Below, one piece after another: positions 1 through 7,383 of a stretch of DNA of 25,149 bases; positions within the stretch are counted from its first letter, which is position 1, and every line of letters begins with the position of its first letter. The translations under genes and the position numbers were made by a program. Under the pieces are notes generated by a model, which saw only the letters and a program-made list of their open reading frames with translations, ran no database searches and was not told where the DNA came from. This DNA comes from JAYZQT01 sp964412235. GTDB taxonomy: Bacteria; Pseudomonadota; Alphaproteobacteria; MPNO01; UBA830. The DNA is taken from NCBI GenBank assembly GCA_964412235.1, contig CAYPNT010000037.1, forward strand, positions 1 to 25,149, given 5' to 3'.

Positions 1-1599
1 CATCGCTGCTGCCTTTTCTTCTGGCTTTTCTGCAACCATTGCTTCGGTTGTAATCTGAAGACCTGCGACTGAAGCTGCATCTCGAAGCGCGGTTCTAACC
101 ACCTTGACAGGATCAATCACGCCTGATTTGACGAGATCTTCATATTTATTGGTGGCGGCATTGTAACCAAAGTTGGCTGCCTTGTTTTCCAAGAGCTTGC
201 CAACAACAATTGAACCCTCGACACCAGCATTTTCAGCAATCTGGCGCACCGGTGCCTGCAGCGCTTTACGCACTATCTCAACACCTACACTTTGATCAGG
301 GTTATCGAGGTTGAGTTTGTCGAGCACCCTCCCGGCACGCAGAAGAGCAGTACCACCACCGGCAACAATGCCCTCTTCAACGGCGGCGCGGGTAGAGTTC
401 ATCGCATCTTCAACACGATCACGCTTTTCCTTGACTTCGACTTCCGTCGAGCCACCGACGCGAATTACCGCAACACCGCCGGCAAGCTTGGCGAGACGTT
501 CCTGAAGCTTCTCCCGGTCATAGTCAGAGCTGGTTTCGTCAACCTGCTGACGGATTTGGTTACAGCGGCCCTGAATATCGCTTTTTTTGCCAGCACCATT
601 AACAATGGTAGTTTCTTCTTTCGTGATCGCGATCTTCTTCGCAGTGCCAAGCATGTCGAGCGTAACGTTCTCAAGCTTAATACCAAGATCCTCACTGACT
701 ACCTGCCCACCGGTTAATATTGCGATATCTTCCAGCATTGCCTTGCGACGATCACCAAAACCTGGAGCCTTGACGGCAGCGATCTTAAGGCCACCGCGTA
801 ACTTGTTAACAACCAAAGTGGCCAATGCCTCGCCTTCGACATCTTCCGCAATGATCAATAACGGCCGGGTAGACTGCACCACGGATTCAAGCAGTGGCAA
901 CATTGCCTGTAATCCAGAGAGCTTTTTCTCGTGCAGGAGAATATAAGGATCCTCTAGGTCGGCAAACATTTTCTCGGCATTCGTAACGAAATATGGAGAA
1001 ATATAGCCACGATCAAACTGCATTCCTTCAACAACTTCCAGCTCGGTTGCCATAGATTTGGCTTCCTCAACTGTGATCACACCCTCTTTACCGACTTTCT
1101 GCATTGCGTCCGAAATCATATCACCGATTTCGCTCTCGCCATTCGCTGAAACCGTACCAACTTGAGATACCTCTTCGTCAGATGATACTTTCTTCGATTT
1201 TTTGCGAAGTTCCTCCATAACGGCCTCAACCGCGGTGTCAACACCGCGCTTAAGATCCATTGGATTCATACCGGCAGCAACGGCTTTACAGCCTTCACGG
1301 ACAATGGTCTGTGCGAGAAGGGTCGCAGTGGTGGTTCCATCGCCAGCCTCGTCGTTGGTCTTGGATGCAACTTCGCGCACCATCTGGGCACCCATGTTCT
1401 CGAACTTGTCATCCAGTTCGATTTCCTTGGCAACCGTCACTCCGTCCTTAGTGATACGTGGTGCGCCAAATGCTTTATCAAGAACAACATTTCGACCTTT
1501 CGGACCGAGCGTTACCTTGACAGCATCCGCCAATGTATCGACGCCCTTTTGCATTCTAGCGCGGGCATCGCCTTCAAATTTTACGTCTTTAGCAGCCAT
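1..1599 (-). CDS. groEL: Chaperonin GroEL (Hsp60), C-terminus cut by window edge
   Basis: Cytosolic 60 kDa chaperonin that folds proteins in an ATP-driven double ring capped by GroES. The reading frame is open from ATG at 1599 to the left edge, giving 533 residues starting MAAKDVKFEGDARARM. Visible family motifs are TLGPKGRNVV, the ATP-site stretch DGVTVAKEIEL, NDEAGDGTTTAT, and EEGIVAGGGTALLRA in the C-terminal equatorial domain. Chaperonins are usually about 540-550 residues, so only the short Gly/Met-rich tail should be missing. It follows groES by 13 bases. An AGGAG Shine-Dalgarno site (1610-1614, minus strand) overlaps the groES stop codon, so the two are co-translated from the CIRCE-controlled promoter upstream of groES. 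Family identity is certain. Whether other groEL copies exist in the genome cannot be seen here. Confidence 0.98.
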   Translation of the reverse strand, partial: MAAKDVKFEGDARARMQKGVDTLADAVKVTLGPKGRNVVLDKAFGAPRITKDGVTVAKEIELDDKFENMGAQMVREVASKTNDEAGDGTTTATLLAQTIVREGCKAVAAGMNPMDLKRGVDTAVEAVMEELRKKSKKVSSDEEVSQVGTVSANGESEIGDMISDAMQKVGKEGVITVEEAKSMATELEVVEGMQFDRGYISPYFVTNAEKMFADLEDPYILLHEKKLSGLQAMLPLLESVVQSTRPLLIIAEDVEGEALATLVVNKLRGGLKIAAVKAPGFGDRRKAMLEDIAILTGGQVVSEDLGIKLENVTLDMLGTAKKIAITKEETTIVNGAGKKSDIQGRCNQIRQQVDETSSDYDREKLQERLAKLAGGVAVIRVGGSTEVEVKEKRDRVEDAMNSTRAAVEEGIVAGGGTALLRAGRVLDKLNLDNPDQSVGVEIVRKALQAPVRQIAENAGVEGSIVVGKLLENKAANFGYNAATNKYEDLVKSGVIDPVKVVRTALRDAASVAGLQITTEAMVAEKPEEKAAAM

Positions 1600-1612
1600 T
1601 TCTTAAGTGCTC

Positions 1613-1900
1613 CTACTCGATTATTCCCATGATGTCAGATTCCTTCATTATTAGAAGGTCCTTACCATCTACTTTAACTTCCGTACCCGACCATTTTCCA
1701 TAAAGGATCTTGTCTCCCTTTTTAACGTCGAGTGCCTGAACCTGCCCGTCGTCACCCCGAGCGCCATTACCTACGGCAACGACCTTTCCCTCTTGGGGTT
1801 TTTCTTGAGCAGTGTCCGGAATTATTATACCGCCCGCTGTTTTTTCTTCAGCACCAAGCGGTTCAACCATTACGCGGTCATGCAAAGGTCTGATTCCCAT
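1613..1900 (-). CDS. groES: Co-chaperonin GroES (Hsp10)
   Basis: Heptameric lid of the GroEL chamber, acting in the cytosol. The 95-residue length is normal for the family. The N-terminal IRPLHDRVMVEPL strand, the mobile loop EEKTAGGIIIPDTA (about residues 19-32) that docks onto GroEL, and the C-terminal GTEVKVDGKDLLIMKESDI barrel strands are all present. The ATG start at 1900 is supported by a strong AAGGAG site about 10 bases upstream. It is the first gene of the groES-groEL operon; a sigma70-like promoter and a CIRCE operator lie directly upstream. The next gene upstream, hflX, ends about 20 bases before the -35 box. Confidence 0.98.
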   Translation of the reverse strand: MGIRPLHDRVMVEPLGAEEKTAGGIIIPDTAQEKPQEGKVVAVGNGARGDDGQVQALDVKKGDKILYGKWSGTEVKVDGKDLLIMKESDIMGIIE

Positions 1901-1944
1901 CGACCCCTTCTCCTTAAATTATTGATTCACAACATTTTTTTTCG

Positions 1945-1971
1945 CTAGCACTCACGGCTAACGAGTGCCAG
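1945..1971 (-). promoter_or_regulatory. CIRCE operator (HrcA binding site) of groESL
   Basis: The plus strand reads CTAGCACTC, a 9-base spacer, then GAGTGCCAG. The arms match 8 of 9 positions as an inverted repeat and fit the known CIRCE consensus TTAGCACTC-N9-GAGTGCTAA closely. CIRCE is the target of the heat-shock repressor HrcA, whose gene is not in this window. The element begins at the predicted transcription start, just downstream of the -10 box and upstream of the groES ribosome site, which is the usual arrangement for repression of groESL. Confidence 0.93.
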
Positions 1972-1972
1972 A

Positions 1973-2001
1973 CATATAGGTATTGTCTTATTGGGTGTCA
2001 A
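1973..2001 (-). promoter_or_regulatory. sigma70-type promoter of groES-groEL
   Basis: On the minus strand there is a perfect TTGACA -35 box (2001-1996), a 17-base spacer, and TATATG as the -10 box (1978-1973). Transcription would start near 1966, inside the CIRCE element, and give a 5' leader of about 65 bases. No alternative sigma32-type promoter was recognised. A short inverted repeat, GTGTC-N6-GACAC (1995-2010), overlaps the -35 box and may be chance. Confidence 0.75.
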
Positions 2002-2019
2002 GGTAGACACACAAAGTTT

Positions 2020-3294
2020 TTATAAATTATTAAAATTCTTTCGAAAACGCTCTAATTCCTGCGAAACAATCAAAACACGGAATTCCGCATAATCGGCTTG
2101 ATCCTTTCGTTCAAGCACTTCGGCATTACGATACAACCAAGCGATGCGTTTTCCTTCAATATGGGGAAGTTTGAGGGTGACAACAGTTTTTTCGGAAAGT
2201 AGCAATTCCTCAACTTCATGAACAAACCAACCTGCATTTTCTCCGGTCTTCGCAGACAACGGTATAACATGCTTATTACGCATTGCCGTATTTTCAATTC
2301 TCAAACGTTCGTCTTTTTCAAGGCAATCTATCTTATTTAATACTTCTATAAACTTTTGATCATTTGCGACATCGACACCGAGTTCACCTAAAACCTGCAA
2401 AACATCTTGTTTCTGAGCTTCCGTATCGGGATGAGATATATCTCTCACATGAATGATAAGATCAGCCCCTATCACCTCCTCCAACGTCGCCCGAAACGAC
2501 GCAATGAGCATTGTCGGTAATTCGGACACAAATCCAACCGTATCTGATAAAATGATAGAACGACCCGAAGGTAACTTTAACTGACGCATTTTTGGATCTA
2601 ATGTTGCAAACAACAGATCCTTTGCTAATTCCTTTGAATTCGTCAAAGTATTAAATAGCGTTGACTTTCCTGCGTTGGTATATCCTACCAATGCGGCAAT
2701 AGGATATGGGACACGCCCGCGTGCGGTACGGTGCAGCTTTCGTGTCTTCTTGACCGTCTGAAGTTCCTTTTCAATTCTACTAATTCTATTAGAAATTATC
2801 CGACGATCAGCTTCTATCTGGGTTTCTCCTGGGCCGCCAAGGAACCCCACACCTCCACGCTGCCGTTCGAGGTGCGTCCACGTACGAACCAACCGACTCC
2901 GTTGATACTGCAAATGCGCTAACTCCACCTGAAGAGTTCCTTCTTTCGTAACCGCTCGCTCACCAAATATTTCAAGGATCAACCCAGTTCTATCGATAAC
3001 CTTTGCGTTAACGGTTGTTTCCAGGCTGCGTTGTTGAACAGGAGATATAGCCGTATCTATGCAAACGACGTCAATCTTACTATCAGCAACCATTTTGCGG
3101 ATGCGTTCAACTACTCCCTTTCCAAAATAGGTTCCTGAATTTATCCGAGTTATTGGGATCGCTTCCTGCAATCTAACATCCAAATTAATTGCACCAGCAA
3201 GGCCAACTAATTCTTCTAGCTTCGACCCAATTGAACGACCCTTAGTTCTCTGAGCTTTAAGAAATGGGTGAATTACAAAAGCTACAGTTCCCAA
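2020..3294 (-). CDS. hflX: GTPase HflX (ribosome-associated)
   Basis: Translational GTPase that binds the large ribosomal subunit and rescues or splits stalled ribosomes, especially under heat stress. The N-terminal HflX domain (about residues 1-180) contains the glycine-rich GGVGFLGGPGETQIE segment (147-161). The G domain has G1 GYTNAGKST (204-212), G3 DTVGF (251-255), G4 NKID (320-323) and G5 SAKTG (347-351). At 424 residues it has normal length. No ATG fits the N-terminus: TTG at 3294, with AGG nine bases upstream, gives MGTVAFVIHPFLKAQR, and an in-frame stop lies a few codons further upstream. It lies 36 bases after hfq, the classical hfq-hflX pairing. Confidence 0.95.
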   Translation of the reverse strand: MGTVAFVIHPFLKAQRTKGRSIGSKLEELVGLAGAINLDVRLQEAIPITRINSGTYFGKGVVERIRKMVADSKIDVVCIDTAISPVQQRSLETTVNAKVIDRTGLILEIFGERAVTKEGTLQVELAHLQYQRSRLVRTWTHLERQRGGVGFLGGPGETQIEADRRIISNRISRIEKELQTVKKTRKLHRTARGRVPYPIAALVGYTNAGKSTLFNTLTNSKELAKDLLFATLDPKMRQLKLPSGRSIILSDTVGFVSELPTMLIASFRATLEEVIGADLIIHVRDISHPDTEAQKQDVLQVLGELGVDVANDQKFIEVLNKIDCLEKDERLRIENTAMRNKHVIPLSAKTGENAGWFVHEVEELLLSEKTVVTLKLPHIEGKRIAWLYRNAEVLERKDQADYAEFRVLIVSQELERFRKNFNNL

Positions 3295-3330
3295 TTGGGT
3301 ATACCTGACACTTCATTCTCAACTATAAAA

Positions 3331-3591
3331 TTAACTTTCCGAACCTTCTTCTCTATCATCTTCATCATCATACAACGATATGGGCGTCACTGGCATTACC
3401 GTAGAAATGGCATGCTTATATACTAATTGAGAATGTCCATCCCGGCGCAAAAGGATACAAAAGTTATCAAACCATGTGATTATCCCTTGTAACTTAACAC
3501 CGTTTACCAGAAAAACAGTAACTGGGGTTTTTTGCTTTCGAAGTTGATTTAAGAAAACGTCCTGTAGATTTTGGTTTTTTTCTGAAGACAT
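3331..3591 (-). CDS. hfq: RNA chaperone Hfq
   Basis: Sm-like hexameric RNA-binding protein that pairs small regulatory RNAs with mRNAs. The 86-residue protein has the Sm1 region (LQDVFLNQLRKQKTPVTVFLVNG, here described as residues about 9-31) and the Sm2 motif YKHAISTVMP. Proximal-face residues (Q near residue 10, the FDNFC and YKHAIS segments) are conserved. The C-terminal tail after the Sm fold is short and strikingly acidic (DDEDDREE). The start is ATG at 3591, preceded by a modest GGTGG site. It lies about 100 bases downstream of the HAD phosphatase gene and upstream of hflX on the same strand. No clear promoter was identified in the AT-rich gap before it. Confidence 0.98.
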   Translation of the reverse strand: MSSEKNQNLQDVFLNQLRKQKTPVTVFLVNGVKLQGIITWFDNFCILLRRDGHSQLVYKHAISTVMPVTPISLYDDEDDREEGSES

Positions 3592-3694
3592 TATTCCACC
3601 CTATTATTGATTATCTTTATTTTACATTCATCATATCCCAAACATCTGTAAAAACTAGATACACTGTAATATCCAACAAAGCATATGTGGAACC

Positions 3695-4351
3695 TTAAAA
3701 TTGTTTGACAACCTCGAACAAATCTTTGCAAGTCCCATAACTTTCATGTGGGTAATGTTCATTATATTCAACGGCACCCTTATCATTGTTACCAAGCAAA
3801 ATGGTGAAACAACCCGATGCCAGACCACAAGCTATATCTACCCATGTATCCCCGATAAACCAGACCTCTTTACTTGGCGATATTCCAGTCTTTTTCAAAG
3901 CGAGATGCACTGGGTCCGCAGCCGGTTTATCTCTGACCGCATCCCCGGAACCCACAAGATATCCAGCAAAATATTTATCCCAAAATAATTTTTTAGATTC
4001 TGCCCGCAAGTGCCGTCCCGATTTATTGCTTACTACTGCCAAATGACACCCTCGATTGGAAAAAAACCGAATAAGATCATCAGCACCGTCAATTTTTTCT
4101 ACCTGATCCAAGTGAATTGAACGATACGCGACGTAAAAAATTTCTCGCGCCTCCTCCCAACGATCCCCAAAAAGAACCGGGAAAGCGTCCCTCAGAGACT
4201 TTCGTGCCCGTGCCATAGTTTGTTCTAAGGTCCAGGGTTTGTGTCCCATCTTTTCTAAGGTTACATTCATACTCTCGTGAATAGTGGGCCAGCTATTTAC
4301 TAAAGTACCGTCCCAGTCGAATAGGACAGCTTTAGGCAATACTTTATCCAT
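3695..4351 (-). CDS. HAD-superfamily hydrolase, phosphoglycolate-phosphatase-like
   Basis: Predicted cytosolic phosphatase. HAD motif I is LFDWDGTLVNSW with the nucleophile and acid/base aspartates, motif II is VVSNKSG, motif III is the lysine of RDKPAADP, and motif IV is GDTWVDI. A helical cap lies between motifs I and II (C1 cap, as in Gph/PGP enzymes). The substrate cannot be told from sequence; phosphoglycolate phosphatase is the nearest guess. I prefer the ATG at 4351 (MDKVLPKAVLFDWDG, 218 residues). A GGAG lies only two bases before it, which is too close to be ideal, and a TTG at 4381 would add ten residues. The gene stands alone between trkA and hfq on the minus strand. Confidence 0.85.
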   Translation of the reverse strand: MDKVLPKAVLFDWDGTLVNSWPTIHESMNVTLEKMGHKPWTLEQTMARARKSLRDAFPVLFGDRWEEAREIFYVAYRSIHLDQVEKIDGADDLIRFFSNRGCHLAVVSNKSGRHLRAESKKLFWDKYFAGYLVGSGDAVRDKPAADPVHLALKKTGISPSKEVWFIGDTWVDIACGLASGCFTILLGNNDKGAVEYNEHYPHESYGTCKDLFEVVKQF

Positions 4352-4555
4352 TACTCCGCATGGCCTTCTTTTTGAAACCAAAATTTATCATGACAATTAC
4401 TCTGTCCACGATATATCTGCATATTCTTTAAATCGAAATAAAAATACAATCGCATCAAGAAAAACTAATTTTTATGCTTTTCAAATCAGCAGCCTAGCAA
4501 TCGTTCCTTGGAAAAGATTTTATTTTCAAATAGAGCAATAAACTTAGTCGCGAAA

Positions 4556-5962
4556 TCAAAAAAATTCCAGGCTCACCGCAAATAGCCTCTCAATTTCCCT
4601 GACCGCTGATGGGGGTACAAAAATCACCACCCTGTCACCTTTCGCAACGACTGTAGTGCTCCTAGGAGTTATTACTTGGTCACCCCTTACAATGGCGCCA
4701 AACATCACTCCATCGGGTAATTCCATATTTTGGATTTGCCTACCCACCAGGCTAGACGTTTCCAGAATCTCAGCCTCCATCAACTCACCAAGTTCTTCTC
4801 CTAAAGAGTATACTGCACGAATTCTCCCTCTCCGGACATGTTGAAGAATTGTTGATGCTGTTATTGCTCGCGGGCTTATTACTGCGTCAACCCCCAGGGT
4901 CGTTACTAAAGGCGAATAGTTAATATTATTTACAAGTGCAATAGCCCTTTTTGCGCCATGTCTTTTCGCGAGCAAGGACCCTAATATGTTAGTCTCGTCA
5001 TCATTAGTAACAGCAACTATGGCCTCCGTAACGCCTACACCGGCTTCCTCCAAAATTGCGGGTTCCAACGCATTCCCATTTATTACAGTAATGTCGGGCA
5101 AATCCTGCGCCGCAAGTTCCGCGCCTTCTTTATTTGATTCTATAATACGCGCGTTTACTCCTGGGTGCTCATCCCTAATNNNNNNNNNNACAACGACCGT
5201 TTTGTCGCCTACGATTTGCTTAAAAACGCCAACATTGCCGCCGCCCGCGATTATAATCCTTCGTGCTTTTCGTTCTTCATGCCCAAATATTGTCATCGCG
5301 CGCACGACATGCTCGTTATCGGAAACAAAATAAACGTCATCACCGGCCAACATTTGTTCATCAGCGCTCGTTACTATTGCTTGCCCATCCCGAATTATTC
5401 CAACTACGACTATATGCAGGTCTGGGAAAACACCCGTGAGTTGGCGTAAAGGTGTATTTATTACCGGACAATCGTCATTACACCGTACACCAATCAATCG
5501 AACTTTGCCGTCCACCATTGGAATAGTATCAAAAGCACCCGGCACTACTAGATCGCGTGAGATTGCCCGTGCCACCTCAAGCTCCGGAGAAATTATTACA
5601 TCGATGGGCAGATTTTCTCGAGTGAACAAATCAGCCCAAATTGGCTGCAAATAAGTTTGGTTACGAACCCTTGCCAGCTTCATTGGTACTTTGAAAAGAG
5701 AATGTGCTACCTGACAAGCGACCATATTTACTTCATCAGATTGTGTTACCGCGATCAGCATATCAGAATCCGAAGCACTTGCTCGCTCCTGAACATCGGG
5801 ATCTGACGCAAAGCCCTGTATTGTTTGGACATCTAGAGTGTCGCTTACGCGTCGAATATTTTCACCTGACGAGTCCACGACCGTTATATCGTGATCCTCT
5901 ATAGAAAGTTGCCGAGCTATATGATAACCAACTTGTCCAGCACCACAGACTATTGCTTTCAT
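4556..5962 (-). CDS. trkA: Trk potassium uptake regulatory protein TrkA (contains assembly gap)
   Basis: Peripheral NAD-binding subunit that gates the TrkH/TrkG K+ channel. It has two RCK units. The first starts with CGAGQVGYHIARQL (residues 6-19) and has acidic D30 at the end of strand 2 for NAD. The second starts with AGGGNVG (239-245), and each is followed by a TrkA-C domain, the last ending VAKGDRVVIFVPP. Ten N bases (5180-5189) fall in the second Rossmann fold. The called length of 468 is about ten more than the usual 458 for TrkA. The excess sits at the gap, where the segment KQIVGDKTVV does not look like the expected helix. The frame is open on both sides. It is the last gene of the ntr cluster, 14 bases after ntrX, a common alphaproteobacterial order. 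No TrkH gene is visible. Confidence 0.93.
   Translation of the reverse strand: MKAIVCGAGQVGYHIARQLSIEDHDITVVDSSGENIRRVSDTLDVQTIQGFASDPDVQERASASDSDMLIAVTQSDEVNMVACQVAHSLFKVPMKLARVRNQTYLQPIWADLFTRENLPIDVIISPELEVARAISRDLVVPGAFDTIPMVDGKVRLIGVRCNDDCPVINTPLRQLTGVFPDLHIVVVGIIRDGQAIVTSADEQMLAGDDVYFVSDNEHVVRAMTIFGHEERKARRIIIAGGGNVGVFKQIVGDKTVVXXXXIRDEHPGVNARIIESNKEGAELAAQDLPDITVINGNALEPAILEEAGVGVTEAIVAVTNDDETNILGSLLAKRHGAKRAIALVNNINYSPLVTTLGVDAVISPRAITASTILQHVRRGRIRAVYSLGEELGELMEAEILETSSLVGRQIQNMELPDGVMFGAIVRGDQVITPRSTTVVAKGDRVVIFVPPSAVREIERLFAVSLEFF
5180..5189. other. Assembly gap (10 N) inside trkA
   Basis: Ten consecutive unresolved bases. The true length is unknown. The reading frame of trkA happens to stay open across the gap as drawn, but nearby residues do not fit the TrkA family. 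Confidence 0.99.
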
Positions 5963-5976
5963 TAAACGAGACCCGC

Positions 5977-7383
5977 CTATCTAGCTATGATGGCGTCTGA
6001 CGACTCCGTATCATTTGACGCCCCCAACCCAAGTATTTTCAATTTTCTATGCAATGCAGACCGCTCCATACCGATAAATTCAGCCGTCCTTGAAACGTTT
6101 CCCCCAAACCGTGAAACTTGTGCCAAGAGATATTGTCTTTCAAAATTTTCTCGGGCTTCTCTAAGTGGTAACGCCATTATTTTAGCACTTTTTTCCCAAC
6201 CGAGAGCCCCCGTTTCACCTTTTCCAACATCAGGTGGTAGGTTTTCGACTGATACCGGTTCATCAGTTTGACCAGGAGCCATTATTAAAATCCACTCTAC
6301 AGCGTTTTGGAGTTGCCGGACGTTACCCGGCCATTCATGTGCCTGAAAAACAGCCATGGCTTCCTCAGAAAGTTGACGCGGAGAGACGCCAGAGATCTCA
6401 GCAGACCGTTGCATAAAATGCTGGACCAACACCGGAATATCATCTGGGCGTTCTTTCAAAGGCAAAATCTGAATTGGAACTACGTTAAGACGATAGAACA
6501 AGTCTTGGCGAAAATTGCCCGCGACCATCTCCGCCTGCATATCCTGGTTGGTCGACGCTATAACTCGAACATCGACCTGGATCGGTTGTTCGCCACCAAC
6601 CCTGTTAAACGTTTGTTCTTGTAGAAGACGAACAAACTTTCCCTGCGCCTCAAGCGGCATATAGCTTACTTCGTCCAATAACAAAGTACCTCCATCGGCC
6701 TCTTCTAAAATTCCCGCCCTTGTTATTCCATTATGTCTCTCCTCACCAAATAATTCTATTTCCAGTCTATCTGCATTCATTCCGACACAGTTTAAAACAA
6801 TAAACGGTCTTTCTGAACGATTTGAATGAGCGTGAAGTTGTCTGGCGTAGACCTCCTTTCCGACACCAGCTGGCCCAGATATAAGAACACGGCTATCTGT
6901 CGGTGCAACTTTTTCAAGTGCTGACTGTAATTGTTTCATAGAAGTTGAAACGCACACCATTTCGGCAGAATGACCAATACGTCGACGCAATTCACTGTTT
7001 TCCATGTGAAGTTGGGAAGCTTCTAGCGCTCGTCTAATTGTTAAGAGCAAACGATCCGCTTTAAATGGTTTTTCAATAAAATCGTATGCCCCTAGCTTTA
7101 TTGAGTTCACCGCCGTCTCAACATTCCCATGCCCACTAATCATAATAATTGGAACAAATGCTTTACTACCTTTGATTGTCTGTAACATTTGCATACCATC
7201 TAATTCACTCGCCTCAAGCCAAATATCAAGCACTACAAGATCTGGTCGTTTCTCCGCAATCGCAGAAAGAGCTTCAGAACTGTCACCCGCGACGCGACAA
7301 TGAAACCCTTCGTCCGAAAGAATCTCTGAAATAAGGGAACGAATATCCTCTTCATCATCAACGACCAAAATATCAGTTGTCAT
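5977..7383 (-). CDS. ntrX: Response regulator NtrX (AAA+ domain without GAFTGA)
   Basis: Response regulator partner of the membrane kinase NtrY, linked in alphaproteobacteria to nitrogen, redox and cell-envelope control. The receiver domain (about 1-120) has the acidic pocket D9/D10, phospho-acceptor D53 in LVVLDIW and K105 in EKPF. The AAA+ domain (about 140-365) has Walker A GPAGVGKE (170-177) and Walker B GTLLLDE (232-238). The C-terminal Fis-type helix-turn-helix ends with GNVSRTAEFIGMERSALHRKL. The loop after ELFG reads EERHNGITRAGILEEA, so the sigma54-contacting GAFTGA motif is missing. This agrees with several alphaproteobacterial NtrX proteins and suggests it does not activate sigma54. 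The ATG at 7383 overlaps the ntrY end by 11 bases. Confidence 0.95.
   Translation of the reverse strand: MTTDILVVDDEEDIRSLISEILSDEGFHCRVAGDSSEALSAIAEKRPDLVVLDIWLEASELDGMQMLQTIKGSKAFVPIIMISGHGNVETAVNSIKLGAYDFIEKPFKADRLLLTIRRALEASQLHMENSELRRRIGHSAEMVCVSTSMKQLQSALEKVAPTDSRVLISGPAGVGKEVYARQLHAHSNRSERPFIVLNCVGMNADRLEIELFGEERHNGITRAGILEEADGGTLLLDEVSYMPLEAQGKFVRLLQEQTFNRVGGEQPIQVDVRVIASTNQDMQAEMVAGNFRQDLFYRLNVVPIQILPLKERPDDIPVLVQHFMQRSAEISGVSPRQLSEEAMAVFQAHEWPGNVRQLQNAVEWILIMAPGQTDEPVSVENLPPDVGKGETGALGWEKSAKIMALPLREARENFERQYLLAQVSRFGGNVSRTAEFIGMERSALHRKLKILGLGASNDTESSDAIIAR

Noticed and set aside
292..946. Plus-strand open frames of 119-141 residues across the groEL region
   Set aside because: They lie wholly antisense to groEL, have no family resemblance and overlap each other in different frames; they arise from its codon bias.
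4490..4555. AT-rich partial inverted repeats after trkA as a terminator
   Set aside because: The stems are A/T only with bulges and there is no GC-rich stem followed by a T-run; not supportable as an intrinsic terminator.
4659..4668. Perfect 10-base palindrome CTCCTAGGAG
   Set aside because: It lies inside conserved trkA coding sequence (the ITPRSTTV segment), has no partner copies seen nearby, and is explained by codon choice.
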